The notes under the pieces are model-generated. The model worked only from the letters and a program-made list of their open reading frames with translations. It was not told the origin of the DNA and did no database searches. 60,858 bases of DNA, taken from contig JAEERP010000015.1 of the NCBI GenBank assembly GCA_016285885.1, positions 1 through 60,858 on the forward strand, read 5' to 3'. The translations under genes were made by a program, and so were the position numbers. This DNA comes from Paludibacteraceae bacterium (GTDB lineage: Bacteria; Bacteroidota; Bacteroidia; Bacteroidales; Paludibacteraceae). Positions 9,621-18,709 of this stretch are shown in pieces (positions within the stretch are counted from its first letter, which is position 1; each line of letters opens with the position of its first letter).

Positions 9621-10526
9621 ATGAAACCTACATTATTGGTTTTAGCTGCGGGAATGGGCAGCCGTTACGGAGGGTTGAAACAATTGGACGGTTTGGGTCC
9701 AAACGGGGAAACCATCATGGACTTTTCCATTTTCGACGCCATACGCGCAGGCTTTGGCAAAGTGGTATTTGTCATCCGTCACGCTTTCGAACAAGATTTT
9801 AGAGAAAAGGTTATCAGCAAATATAAAGACGCTGTTCAAGTCGAGGTCGTTTTCCAAGAATTGGACTGCCTTCCTGCCGGATTCAGTTTGCACCCCGACA
9901 GGGTAAAGCCTTGGGGAACCAACCATGCGATCCTCATGGGAAAAGATGTTGTGAAGGAACCTTTCGCCGTCATCAACGCCGACGACTTCTACGGGAAAGA
10001 GAGTTTCCAGATCCTGGCGGACGCACTGAAGGCGATGGAGGGTAAGAAGGACCAATATTGCATGGTCGCATACCGTTTGGGCAACACGCTCTCCGAGAGC
10101 GGACACGTTTCCCGCGGCGTCTGCAACAAGGATGCGCAGAACCACCTGACTACCGTAGTCGAGCACTACGAAGTGCAACGGAAAGGCAACGATGTGATAT
10201 TCAAGAACCAACAAACCGGAGAGTACGAGAGCATCGACGAGAACCTCCCTGTTTCCATGAACATGTGGGGCTTCACGACGGACTATTTCGATCACTCCGT
10301 GGCGGACTTCAAGGAGTTCCTCCAGAAGAATGCCGACAACATAAAAGCTGAATATGGCATCCCTACCATGGTGAACCGCCTGATCCAAGAGGGTACTTCC
10401 ACCATCAGTGTGTTAGAGACACCATGCAAATGGTTCGGCGTAACCTACAAGGAAGACAGGCCTTCCGTCGTCGCTAAGATCCAAAAACTGATCAACGACG
10501 GCGTCTATCCGAACAAACTGTTCTAA
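9621..10526 (+). CDS. Sugar-phosphate nucleotidyltransferase
   Basis: A 301-residue NTP-transferase-fold protein. The N-terminus LVLAAGMGSRYGGLKQLD is the nucleotide-binding signature of glucose-1-phosphate uridylyl/thymidylyltransferase relatives, and FAVINADDFYG (about 113 to 124) carries the metal-binding Asp. It is likely to make an NDP-sugar from a sugar 1-phosphate and an NTP; the substrates are not determined. galE starts 18 bases downstream on the same strand, so the two probably form a short operon supplying UDP-sugars for envelope polysaccharide or galactose metabolism. It is distinct from GalU in lacking the usual GalU spacing of motifs, so no symbol is given. Confidence 0.75.
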   Translation: MKPTLLVLAAGMGSRYGGLKQLDGLGPNGETIMDFSIFDAIRAGFGKVVFVIRHAFEQDFREKVISKYKDAVQVEVVFQELDCLPAGFSLHPDRVKPWGTNHAILMGKDVVKEPFAVINADDFYGKESFQILADALKAMEGKKDQYCMVAYRLGNTLSESGHVSRGVCNKDAQNHLTTVVEHYEVQRKGNDVIFKNQQTGEYESIDENLPVSMNMWGFTTDYFDHSVADFKEFLQKNADNIKAEYGIPTMVNRLIQEGTSTISVLETPCKWFGVTYKEDRPSVVAKIQKLINDGVYPNKLF

Positions 10527-10544
10527 CAAGAAGCAATTCTAAGC

Positions 10545-11591
10545 ATGACAAACAAAGGAAAAATATTAGTGACTGGCGGAACGGGCTACATCGGTTCCCA
10601 CACCGCAGTCGAACTCTTCAACGCAGGGTATGAGCCTGTCATCATCGACAATCTGTCCAACTCCAACATAGGAGTGCTAGACGGAATCAAAGCCATCACC
10701 GGCTCACTCCCCACCTATGAAAACATAGACTGCAAGGACTACATCTCGTTGGGACATTTCCTGGAGAGACATTCCGACATCAAGGCCATCATACACTTCG
10801 CCGCATCCAAATCGGTGGGCGAGTCAGTCGAGCAGCCTTTGGTCTACTACAGGAACAACATTGTCTCCTTGATCAACCTGCTGCAGCTGATGCCTAAATT
10901 CAACATTAAAAACATCGTGTTCTCCTCTTCCTGCACGGTTTACGGACAACCCGATGTGCTTCCTGTCACGGAAGAGTCTCCTATCAAACCTGCCACCTCC
11001 CCTTATGGTAGCACCAAACAGATGAGCGAGACAATCTTGAAGGATGCCGCCGCAGCCGACAAGAACTTGAACGTTGTGCTTTTACGTTACTTCAACCCAA
11101 TCGGTGCCCACCCAAGCGCAGAGATCGGGGAGTTGCCGAACGGCATCCCGAACAACCTCCTGCCTTACCTCACCCAAACCGTGGCGGGCATCCGTAAATC
11201 TCTAAAGGTTTTCGGAAACGACTATAACACGCCTGACGGCAGCTGCATACGCGACTACATCAACGTGGTGGATCTCGCCAAGGCTCACGTGTGCGCCATC
11301 GACCGTATCTTAGGGAAAAAGAACAAGAAGAACATCGAAGTGTTCAACCTCGGAACAGGGAAGGGCGTCTCCGTCCTTGAACTCATCAACACCTTCGAGA
11401 AGGCTACAGGCATCAAAGTGCCTCACGAGATCGCTCCAAGAAGGGCGGGCGACATCGAGAAGGTATGGGCAGATGCTTCCTACGCCAACAAAGAACTGGG
11501 TTGGAAGGCAGAGGCCAGTCTGGAAGACACCCTACGCTCCGCCTGGAAATGGCAACAGAAGCTTCAAGAGAGGGAGCCTAAAGCCGAATAA
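10545..11591 (+). CDS. galE: UDP-glucose 4-epimerase
   Basis: An extended short-chain dehydrogenase that interconverts UDP-glucose and UDP-galactose (Leloir pathway and galactosyl precursor supply). It has the NAD-binding GGTGYIGS at residues 11-18, FAASKSVGES at about 85 to 94, the catalytic SSSCTVYG Ser region near 128, and the Tyr-Lys pair in YGSTK at 154-158. The C-terminal half shows the GalE-typical YFNPIGAHPS and RDYINVVDLA. At 348 residues it is the usual length. It follows the nucleotidyltransferase by 18 bases and is closed by a terminator at 11621-11649. Confidence 0.95.
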   Translation: MTNKGKILVTGGTGYIGSHTAVELFNAGYEPVIIDNLSNSNIGVLDGIKAITGSLPTYENIDCKDYISLGHFLERHSDIKAIIHFAASKSVGESVEQPLVYYRNNIVSLINLLQLMPKFNIKNIVFSSSCTVYGQPDVLPVTEESPIKPATSPYGSTKQMSETILKDAAAADKNLNVVLLRYFNPIGAHPSAEIGELPNGIPNNLLPYLTQTVAGIRKSLKVFGNDYNTPDGSCIRDYINVVDLAKAHVCAIDRILGKKNKKNIEVFNLGTGKGVSVLELINTFEKATGIKVPHEIAPRRAGDIEKVWADASYANKELGWKAEASLEDTLRSAWKWQQKLQEREPKAE

Positions 11592-11620
11592 AACCAGAAG
11601 AATAATCGTGAAAATAGAGA

Positions 11621-11649
11621 AAGAGGCTTCAAAAGAAGCCTCTTTTTTT
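11621..11649 (+). terminator. Terminator after galE
   Basis: AGAGGCTTC, loop AAAA, GAAGCCTCT, then a run of T residues. Both arms pair perfectly. Confidence 0.9.
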
Positions 11650-11662
11650 CGGTAGACCTACC

Positions 11663-11690
11663 GTAGAGACGCAAAATATTGCGTCTCTAC
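11663..11690. repeat. REP-like palindrome (GTAGAGACGC type)
   Basis: A perfect 12-bp inverted repeat (GTAGAGACGCAA / TTGCGTCTCTAC) around AATA, between the convergent galE and ABC exporter genes. It has the same plan as the palindrome at 53204 (GTAGgGgCG...CGcCcCTAC). It could also end transcription of the minus-strand exporter operon, but no U-tract follows it. Confidence 0.6.
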
Positions 11691-11693
11691 AAT

Positions 11694-13517
11694 TCACACC
11701 TCCACGAATTGGCTGTTATAGATTGACCAATAGGTTCCTCGCTTACGCAGAAGTTCCTCATGCCTTCCCTCCTCCACCACTTCACCTGCGTCCAACACGA
11801 TGATCTTATCCGCATTCATGATTGTGCTTAACCGATGGGCGATGATCAAGCATGTACGCCCCCGCGTGATTTGAGCGATTGCGTGCTGAATCAGCATCTC
11901 CGTACGGGTGTCGATGTTGCTGGTCGCCTCGTCCATGACCAGGATCGGAGCGTTCTTGTTCACCGCTCGGGCGATGGTCAGCAACTGACGCTGGCCTTGG
12001 CTTAGACCGTTTCCCTGTTCCCTCAGCACCGTTTCGTAGCCCTCAGGCATACGCTCTATGGAAAGGTCCACATTCGCCAAACGGGCCGCCTCCCTCACCG
12101 CATCGAGCCAAGCTTCCTTGTCCCCATAAGCCACATTGTACTTCACCGTGTCAGAGAAGAGATAGGCCTCCTGCGGCACCCAACCGATGGAGCGGCGGAG
12201 GTCGGAGAGGGAAAGCTCACGCACATCCACACCATCCACCATCACACTGCCCTCGAAGACGTCGTAGAAACGGTTCAACAGATTCACGAGCGTCGTTTTG
12301 CCCGCACCCGTGGATCCGACAACAGCGACCACCTCACCTGGCTGCACGGAGAAAGAGACATGTTTCAACACCAGTTTCTCCCCATAGCCAAAACTGACAT
12401 CTTTAAAATCTATCCGTCCGCTCACCGCCCCCATACTTTTGGGGGACTCCGCCTCCTCGACGGTCACCTTCTCGTCCAACAATCTGAAGATACGCTCAGC
12501 GGCCGCAACGGCAGACTGGACAGTGTTCAATTGGGTGGCTATCGCATTGATGGGACGTTGGAAATTCTTGGTATAGAGGAGGAAAGACTGCACGACACCC
12601 ACCGTCACAGAGCCCTGGGAGGCCATGAAGGCACCCACCATCGTCACGATGATGTAAGAACAGTTGTCCAGCACACGCATCAACGGCATCAGCAATCCAC
12701 TATAGATCTGGGCTCGCCTTCCCGTCTCACACACCACCTGGTTCAACGCCTCGAACTGGGCGATGCGTTCCCGTTCCCTGCCGAAACTCTTTATCGTCTT
12801 AATGCCACTGAAAGACTCCTCCACAGCTCCGTTCATCTCGCCCAACGCCTCTTGGTGCAGGGAAAAATAACGACGGGTATGCTTCATCACAAAACGGCTC
12901 ACTAGGATAGAGAAGGGAACCGTCAGACAGGTGACAAGCGCCAACTGCCAGCTCAAACGAGCCATGATGACCACGGACCCCACCAACATGAGGACACTCG
13001 ATATGAGTTGCACAATCGTATCCCCCAAAGCATTCTTCACCAGTTCCGCATCATTGGTGAAATGGCTCATCAGAGAACCACACAGATGGTCATTGAAGAA
13101 ACGAGGGCTCAGGGTGAGCAATTTACGAGTCATCTCCTCCTTCAGCTTACGCAGAAGCCGCTGCGCCAACACAGACATGCCATACCCGTGAATCCACGAG
13201 AAGAGAGAAGAGAGAAGATGGAAGAGGATGAAGATAGACAAATGGAACAGCAACGAATCCTTCGAGGCGGCGGAGCCTTCCGTGCGGATCAAATCGACAC
13301 AGTCATCCACCATGCATCCCAAAAGATAGGGGCAAAGCAAGGCACTGACGACGGAAAGCGCAGAGAGAAGCGAGAGCGCAAGGAAGAGCCACTTCTCCCC
13401 CTTCCAGTAGGAAAGCAGTCGACGGAGTGTCCCCGACATGTTCACCGCCTTCCCTGCGGACTCTTCCATCATACGCAAGCGTTGATATCTTCCCGTTGTC
13501 GTAATGCGTTCAGCCAT
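11694..13517 (-). CDS. ABC exporter half-transporter, catalytically complete subunit
   Basis: A 607-residue type IV ABC exporter half: six-helix membrane domain (about 40 to 340), then the nucleotide-binding domain. Walker A GSTGAGKT is at 401-408. The signature is LSQGQ (505-509), which departs from LSGGQ. Walker B ILVMDE carries the catalytic Glu at 530, and the switch His is at 561. It starts three bases after the stop of the 574-residue partner, so the two are translated together and should form a heterodimer of the LmrCD/TM287-288 kind. In such dimers the non-canonical signature here faces the degenerate ATP site of the partner. Substrate unknown; drug, lipid or peptide export are all possible. 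Confidence 0.88.
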   Translation of the reverse strand: MAERITTTGRYQRLRMMEESAGKAVNMSGTLRRLLSYWKGEKWLFLALSLLSALSVVSALLCPYLLGCMVDDCVDLIRTEGSAASKDSLLFHLSIFILFHLLSSLFSWIHGYGMSVLAQRLLRKLKEEMTRKLLTLSPRFFNDHLCGSLMSHFTNDAELVKNALGDTIVQLISSVLMLVGSVVIMARLSWQLALVTCLTVPFSILVSRFVMKHTRRYFSLHQEALGEMNGAVEESFSGIKTIKSFGRERERIAQFEALNQVVCETGRRAQIYSGLLMPLMRVLDNCSYIIVTMVGAFMASQGSVTVGVVQSFLLYTKNFQRPINAIATQLNTVQSAVAAAERIFRLLDEKVTVEEAESPKSMGAVSGRIDFKDVSFGYGEKLVLKHVSFSVQPGEVVAVVGSTGAGKTTLVNLLNRFYDVFEGSVMVDGVDVRELSLSDLRRSIGWVPQEAYLFSDTVKYNVAYGDKEAWLDAVREAARLANVDLSIERMPEGYETVLREQGNGLSQGQRQLLTIARAVNKNAPILVMDEATSNIDTRTEMLIQHAIAQITRGRTCLIIAHRLSTIMNADKIIVLDAGEVVEEGRHEELLRKRGTYWSIYNSQFVEV

Positions 13518-13520
13518 ATA

Positions 13521-15245
13521 TCATTCCACATGCATTTGATTATCAATCATTTCTTTATATAAGTCACAAGAGGCGTACAAGGACTCGTGCGTTCCCTGGG
13601 CAATGATGCGCCCCTGCTCCAAGACCAGAATATGGTCCGCATGACGCACGGAGCTCATTCGCTGGCTAATGACCACCTTGGTCGCCTCAATTTTCTCCAA
13701 CTCCTTGCGAATCAACATCTCCGTCCGCATATCGACCGCACTCAGACAATCATCAAGAAGGAGAATAGGGTAATCGCCCACGATGGCCCTGGCGATCGAA
13801 AAGCGTTGCCGCTGACCGCCCGACAGGTTCATGCCTTTTTGGCTGACCTGGTAATCCAAACCCTCCGGCTGCGCCTTGACGAAATCCGCGATCTGCGCCT
13901 TCTCACAGGCGAGGAGCAAATCATCATCCGTGGCGGAGAGGTTTCCCCACCGCAGATTATCCCGCAACGTACCTGAGAAGAGCAACGCGTCCTGCATCAC
14001 CATTCCCACCTCCTTGCGCAAGCGCTCCTCCCCATAGCTGTTGAGTTCCTGTCCGTTCAGCCATATCGTGCCAGCGGAAGGTTGGTAGAAACGTGCGATA
14101 AGGTTCGCCACCGAGCTTTTCCCCGAGCCTGTTCCTCCCACAATAGCCAGCGTGCCTCCCCTCTTGACCGAGAAGCAGAGGTCACGCAGCACCTCCTTCC
14201 CCACCCCATCGTCATAAGAGAACGAGACATGGTCGAAGACGATGGCCATATCGGAGGAGTCATCCGCACCGTCCCGCGCCTCGGCAGACATCGGTTCCGC
14301 AGAGGAGAGCACATCATCCACACGAGACATGGAAGCCCTCGCCTCCGTGATGGAGACGATGATATGGGAGCCCATCAACAGGGAGAGCAAGATCTGCGCC
14401 ATATAGTTCACGCAAGCCATGATATCACCCACATTGACCTCCCCCAGTTCCAGGAGACGAGCGCCATAGTAGACGATCACGGCTATGCCAATATTCAACA
14501 ACAAAGACATGATGGGGCCCAACAGGGTCATCCACCTCGCCACACGCAGGGAACGCTCCACCACCTCGTCATTGTTCGTCCGGAACCGTTCCTGCTCACC
14601 CTCCTCATTCACGTGCGACTTTACCACACGGATGCCCGACACATACTCCTGAACAATCGTATTCTGCCGGTCCATGGCACTCTGGATATTGATGATCTGA
14701 GGATAGACATGTTTCAGGAGTTTGATGATGGAGAAAAAGAGGATAGGCAGAAGGACCAAGAGCACGGACGAGAGCCCCAGATGCACCATGAGCATCATGG
14801 AGACTGCCCCCACGAAGAGGACAGGCGAACGGAACAACAGACGCATGGAGGCCTGCACCACACCCTGCACCCGCTGCACGTCCGAAGTCATGCGGGTGAT
14901 CAGCGAGCCGATACGCAACTTATCCATGTCACGGAAAGAGAGATCCATCGTCTTCCGGAAGAGCGCCGAGCGGATATCCGCCCCCATCCGATACGAGACC
15001 GTACCCGCCGCGAAGATAGACAACAATCCACCCACCAAGCCTAACAGGGCGATAACCGCCATCTGAATACCCATGGGAACGATCAGGGAGGAATTGCCCC
15101 CCAGCACACCCTGGTTGACGATGTTGGACATGATATAGGGTTGCAACAACTCGGCGACAACCTCGGTTGCCACGAACAAGGGAGACAAGACCGCCCATTT
15201 CCAATGCGGCTTCAAAAAACGCAATATATGTTTCAGTTCGTTCAA
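13521..15245 (-). CDS. ABC exporter half-transporter, degenerate subunit
   Basis: A 574-residue ABC exporter half, first gene of the pair. Six membrane helices (about 18 to 300) precede a nucleotide-binding domain with Walker A GGTGSGKS (370-377) and a canonical signature LSGGQ (474-478). Walker B reads ILLLDD, so Asp499 replaces the catalytic Glu, and the switch position has Gln528 in place of His. Its own ATP site is therefore expected to hydrolyse slowly or not at all. The neighbouring gene supplies the intact Glu and His, which fits an asymmetric heterodimer. Confidence 0.88.
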   Translation of the reverse strand: MNELKHILRFLKPHWKWAVLSPLFVATEVVAELLQPYIMSNIVNQGVLGGNSSLIVPMGIQMAVIALLGLVGGLLSIFAAGTVSYRMGADIRSALFRKTMDLSFRDMDKLRIGSLITRMTSDVQRVQGVVQASMRLLFRSPVLFVGAVSMMLMVHLGLSSVLLVLLPILFFSIIKLLKHVYPQIINIQSAMDRQNTIVQEYVSGIRVVKSHVNEEGEQERFRTNNDEVVERSLRVARWMTLLGPIMSLLLNIGIAVIVYYGARLLELGEVNVGDIMACVNYMAQILLSLLMGSHIIVSITEARASMSRVDDVLSSAEPMSAEARDGADDSSDMAIVFDHVSFSYDDGVGKEVLRDLCFSVKRGGTLAIVGGTGSGKSSVANLIARFYQPSAGTIWLNGQELNSYGEERLRKEVGMVMQDALLFSGTLRDNLRWGNLSATDDDLLLACEKAQIADFVKAQPEGLDYQVSQKGMNLSGGQRQRFSIARAIVGDYPILLLDDCLSAVDMRTEMLIRKELEKIEATKVVISQRMSSVRHADHILVLEQGRIIAQGTHESLYASCDLYKEMIDNQMHVE

Positions 15246-15290
15246 ATCACTCTATCACAAACAATTAAATAGGCTTTCCACACGCCCCAA

Positions 15291-15323
15291 AAAGAAAAAA
15301 GAGCGTATCACTACGACACGCTC
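15291..15323 (-). terminator. Terminator after the DUF4377 gene
   Basis: On the minus strand GAGCGT (15323-15318) and ACGCTC (15306-15301) pair and a T-rich tract follows. It lies between the DUF4377 gene and the ABC exporter operon, separating them. Confidence 0.7.
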
Positions 15324-15375
15324 CCTATCACTTACACACCTAACTTCCCATGGGAAAGAAAGATGATGGCACGCA

Positions 15376-15732
15376 TTAGTCCTTCTTCTTATGTGCTTTT
15401 TGTTTCTCACGCAATTTCTGCAAGCGGAAATACTCCTCACTATTATCACGAGCGACAGTCTTGATCACACGGATAGTATCTGCTTGAGGATCATATTTCT
15501 CCACGAACATGGTGTATTGGTAACCCTCCACATAGTAGAAGTTAGAGAACTCTCCACAATAAGGAGTCCACTCTGTCATGTCACGTCTCGCATGTCCCTT
15601 GCGGATCTGATAGCAACGCTTAGAGCCATCCACAAGAATCTTATCTCCAGCAACCTTCATGAATTCGCCATCTTCAGGGAATGCTGACAATGAAACAGCA
15701 CCAAGTATTACTGATAACAATATCTTTTTCAT
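15376..15732 (-). CDS. Secreted DUF4377-like protein
   Basis: A 118-residue protein with a signal peptide (MKKILLSVILGAVSLSAF). The mature part (VDGSKRCYQIRKG, WTPYCGEF, FYYVEGYQYTMFVEKY) matches the DUF4377 pattern of a Cys, a Trp and a GY-Y segment ahead of a final strand. The function of the family is unknown. The C-terminus is a basic helix ending in KKKD. The start at 15732 is preferred to an ATG eight codons upstream because it places the signal peptide at the N-terminus. Confidence 0.6.
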   Translation of the reverse strand: MKKILLSVILGAVSLSAFPEDGEFMKVAGDKILVDGSKRCYQIRKGHARRDMTEWTPYCGEFSNFYYVEGYQYTMFVEKYDPQADTIRVIKTVARDNSEEYFRLQKLREKQKAHKKKD

Positions 15733-15779
15733 GATACCGAAATTAATTATTAACAAATTCCATTATTGTATTGTAGGGA

Positions 15780-15808
15780 CAAATATAATATTTTTTTTAC
15801 TTCTGCAA
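15780..15808 (-). promoter_or_regulatory. Promoter of the DUF4377 gene
   Basis: Minus strand TTTTTG (core at 15806-15808), 18 bases, then TATATTTG (15780-15787). The leader is about 40 bases. Confidence 0.5.
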
Positions 15809-15970
15809 AAATTTTGTCTATTTATTCATCCACAACGATTCCATATGAACTTTTAGGGAGGGACACCTGCGGACATACAATGTTCCACAAAAAGCCCATT
15901 CTCCCTATTGGTAGAGAAGGCTTATGGACTATTATACCCAATGATTCCTCGTGAACATTAGGCGTTCACA

Positions 15971-16600
15971 CTATTTGAATATCCACAACAAAATAGACTT
16001 ATTGGTGGAGGCTTTTATCTTGGAATCAATATATTTCATGATTTCATCACACACGACCGGGCAGCCCGCACTTGCAGTGGTCGGCCAGTCGCAATACGCA
16101 TATTCGTACGAGTGGAGCACCACCAAACGTTTGAACGCATTGTTGTTGGTCTTTTCCAAACCATGCATTTTATAATGGAAATGCACGCCAAAATTACTAT
16201 ATGAGCGAATGCCTATACGATACTTCCCGTCCGATGAGCAAAGACTGCCCGGCTCATTGCTGAATTCCACATGATCAACAGTATTACCTTCTCCAAAACC
16301 ATGGCTCACCAAGGCAGTCTTTATAATTTTGTCCGTCTTCAAATCGTATATGAACATCCTTTTGGTGAACAAATCATAGGAAAAATCGATCAGAATACAC
16401 CAATCAGCGTTCATGCCTTTCTGTTTCACGAACGTTTTCGCCTCTTTCGCTTTCAGGTGGATTTTCGAGACATCAGCAATATCCTTCACATGCCTTGGTT
16501 CTTCTGCAGGTGTTTCAAATGCCCCTTCCGCACTGACCGACACGAAAGATGAGACTAAAAGAATAAATAGGAATATAATTTTTGTTATTGAATTCATCAT
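15971..16600 (-). CDS. Murein L,D-transpeptidase-like protein (YkuD_2 type)
   Basis: A 209-residue secreted protein. Residues 1 to about 25 form a signal peptide. The catalytic region has a conserved His (VLHSYEYAY, about 165) and SAGCPVV at about 182 to 188, where the Cys is the expected nucleophile; IDFSYDLFTKRMFIYDL is the usual family opening. Such proteins are predicted to act on peptidoglycan cross-links in the periplasm. Two adjacent ATG codons (16600 and 16597) are equivalent starts. No operon partner: the DUF4377 gene downstream has its own promoter. Confidence 0.75.
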   Translation of the reverse strand: MMNSITKIIFLFILLVSSFVSVSAEGAFETPAEEPRHVKDIADVSKIHLKAKEAKTFVKQKGMNADWCILIDFSYDLFTKRMFIYDLKTDKIIKTALVSHGFGEGNTVDHVEFSNEPGSLCSSDGKYRIGIRSYSNFGVHFHYKMHGLEKTNNNAFKRLVVLHSYEYAYCDWPTTASAGCPVVCDEIMKYIDSKIKASTNKSILLWIFK

Positions 16601-16915
16601 GCAATTTTGAGGGGATACTTCAGATTAAGAATAGACCATATATCACAAAAGCGTCTCCGCCAGAGACACCTTCCTCTAAAAAGGCAAACGCAAAAAAAGA
16701 GTTTTTAGTATCCTATCACAATTGTTATTTTTCGTTAATAGAATACCGAGGAGGGGCGATTTACAGATGTTGCCATGCCACCGTTCCTTACCATCCACAT
16801 AGCTCTATATTCCATGCTTTCCCCGCGTTTCTTCCCACTCCTTGCAGGAATATCGAAGGAAAGGAGGGAAGATCAGACGATAAAAAGAGCTCCTCCATGA
16901 AATGTATTTTATTTT
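16601..16915. other. Intergenic region, no gene seen
   Basis: About 315 bases between divergent genes. It holds an imperfect hairpin (GTCTCC with GAGAC, 16652-16668) and A/T-rich runs. I see no supported coding frame or RNA gene. Confidence 0.4.
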
Positions 16916-16945
16916 TTGTTTATCCATTGCTTTTCAGTAAATTTG
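16916..16945 (+). promoter_or_regulatory. Bacteroidota-type promoter of argH-rsfS-ftsH
   Basis: TTG (16916-16918, within TTTTTTG), 19 bases, TAAATTTG (16938-16945). The argH start codon follows 30 bases after the box. Confidence 0.7.
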
Positions 16946-16975
16946 CGAATTGTTATTAATGGATAAATGTGACCA

Positions 16976-18316
16976 ATGGCACAAAAATTATGGGATAAAG
17001 GGAAAGCGACCAATGCGGAGATAGAGAAATTCACCGTGGGCCGCGACCGCGAAATGGATGTTTTCCTGGCGAAACATGACGTGATCGGCACGATGGCGCA
17101 TATCACGATGCTGGAATCCATCGGGTTACTGGGGAAAGATGAGCTTCCTATATTACTAAAAGAGTTGAAAAGCATCTACGAGCAGGCAGAGGCTGGACAA
17201 TTCGTCATAGAGGAAGGCGTTGAGGATGTGCACTCCCAAGTGGAGCTGATGCTCACCCGCAAATTAGGAGACATGGGCAAGAAGGTCCACAGTGGACGTT
17301 CGCGCAACGACCAGGTCTTGTTGGACATGAAGCTCTTCACCCGAGAGCAGATCAAAAACGTCGCCACCTCCGTACGTGCCCTTTTCTCCGTCTTGATCGA
17401 ACAGAGCAATAAATACAAGGATGTATTAATGCCGGGCTATACCCACCTGCAGATCGCCATGCCATCCTCCTTCGGACTATGGTTCGGCGCATATGCGGAG
17501 AGTCTTGCGGACGACATGGAGCTGTTGCTCGCCGCTTGGAAGATGACCAACCGCAACCCGCTCGGATCCGCCGCAGGATATGGTTCGTCCTTCCCGCTGA
17601 ACAGGCAGATGACCACCGACCTCTTGGGATTCGACTCAATGGACTACAACGTCATCTACGCGCAAATGGGTCGCGGCAAGATCGAGAAGACCGTGGCGTT
17701 CGCCCTCGCCGACATCGCAGCCACCCTCTCCAAACTGGCGTTCGACTCCTGCATGTTCACCAGCCAGAACTTCGGATTCCTGAAGTTGCCGGACGAGTGC
17801 ACCACAGGTTCCAGCATCATGCCGCACAAGAAGAACCCGGATGTCTTCGAGCTCACAAGGGCAAAATGCAACAAGATACAGACTCTGCCGCAGCAGATCA
17901 TGATGATCATGAACAACCTGCCTTGCGGCTACTTCCGCGACCTGCAGATCATCAAGGAGATATTCATCCCCGTATTCGAGGAGTTGCAGGATTGCCTCCT
18001 GATGACAACCCATATCATCAGTCAGGTGAAGGTCAAAGAGGATATCCTCTCCGACAGCAAATATGACTTCATCTTCAGTGTGGAGGAGGTGAACCGATTG
18101 GCGCGCTCAGGCATGCCTTTCCGTGACGCCTATAAGAAGGTGGGGCTGGACATCGAAGCCGGCAAGTTCGTTCCGGACAAGAACATCCACCACACGCACG
18201 AAGGAAGCATCGGGAACCTATGCAACGACCGCATCACGGCGTTGATGGACCAAACAATGAGCGAGTTCTCGTTCGACAAAGTTGATAAAGCAATAGAAAA
18301 ATTACTGAATAGATAA
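16976..18316 (+). CDS. argH: Argininosuccinate lyase
   Basis: Last enzyme of arginine biosynthesis, splitting argininosuccinate into arginine and fumarate. The 446-residue protein carries the fumarase/aspartase superfamily motifs: HSGRSRNDQ (105-113), the catalytic TH pair in GYTHLQIA (156-157), and the signature GSSIMPHKKNPD (278-289), whose loop carries the catalytic Ser. The length is slightly short of 455 to 465 but normal for Bacteroidota. rsfS starts three bases after the stop, so it heads an operon with rsfS and ftsH. Confidence 0.95.
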   Translation: MAQKLWDKGKATNAEIEKFTVGRDREMDVFLAKHDVIGTMAHITMLESIGLLGKDELPILLKELKSIYEQAEAGQFVIEEGVEDVHSQVELMLTRKLGDMGKKVHSGRSRNDQVLLDMKLFTREQIKNVATSVRALFSVLIEQSNKYKDVLMPGYTHLQIAMPSSFGLWFGAYAESLADDMELLLAAWKMTNRNPLGSAAGYGSSFPLNRQMTTDLLGFDSMDYNVIYAQMGRGKIEKTVAFALADIAATLSKLAFDSCMFTSQNFGFLKLPDECTTGSSIMPHKKNPDVFELTRAKCNKIQTLPQQIMMIMNNLPCGYFRDLQIIKEIFIPVFEELQDCLLMTTHIISQVKVKEDILSDSKYDFIFSVEEVNRLARSGMPFRDAYKKVGLDIEAGKFVPDKNIHHTHEGSIGNLCNDRITALMDQTMSEFSFDKVDKAIEKLLNR

Positions 18317-18319
18317 TCC

Positions 18320-18694
18320 ATGGCGAAAAAGATTTTAGACGAGACAGAGTTATTAGTCAATAAAATAGTTGAGGGTATTCAAGAGAAAAAAGGCACCCAG
18401 ATCTCGATTGTGGACATGTCCAAGCTGGAGAACTACGTGTTCCGCTACTTCGTGATCTGTCAGGGAAACTCCAACACCCACGTATGCTCCATCGCGGACG
18501 AAGTGAAGGACTACGTGAGGGAACAGATCAAGGTGAAACCCTACGCCATGGACGGCTACAACAACGCACAATGGATCGCCCTCGACTACGGAGAGGTGAT
18601 CCTTCACGTCTTCCTGCCAGAAATCAGGGAGTTCTACAGCCTCGAGACGTTATGGGAGGACGCTGACATCAAAGAGATACCAGATTTACAGTAA
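18320..18694 (+). CDS. rsfS: Ribosomal silencing factor RsfS
   Basis: A 124-residue RsfS/YbeB/Iojap protein, which binds ribosomal protein uL14 and blocks subunit joining when nutrients are short. Typical features are the central FRYFVICQGNSNTHVCSIAD and the C-terminal WIALDYGEVILHVF with YSLETLW. It lies 3 bases after argH and 15 bases before ftsH; the rsfS-ftsH order is common in Bacteroidota. Confidence 0.92.
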   Translation: MAKKILDETELLVNKIVEGIQEKKGTQISIVDMSKLENYVFRYFVICQGNSNTHVCSIADEVKDYVREQIKVKPYAMDGYNNAQWIALDYGEVILHVFLPEIREFYSLETLWEDADIKEIPDLQ

Positions 18695-18709
18695 AACGAC
18701 GAAGCCAAG

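Noticed and set aside
14082-15044. 320-codon plus-strand frame opposite the ABC exporter
   Set aside because: Antisense of a gene with clear ABC motifs; its sequence is an Arg/His/Gln-rich artefact.
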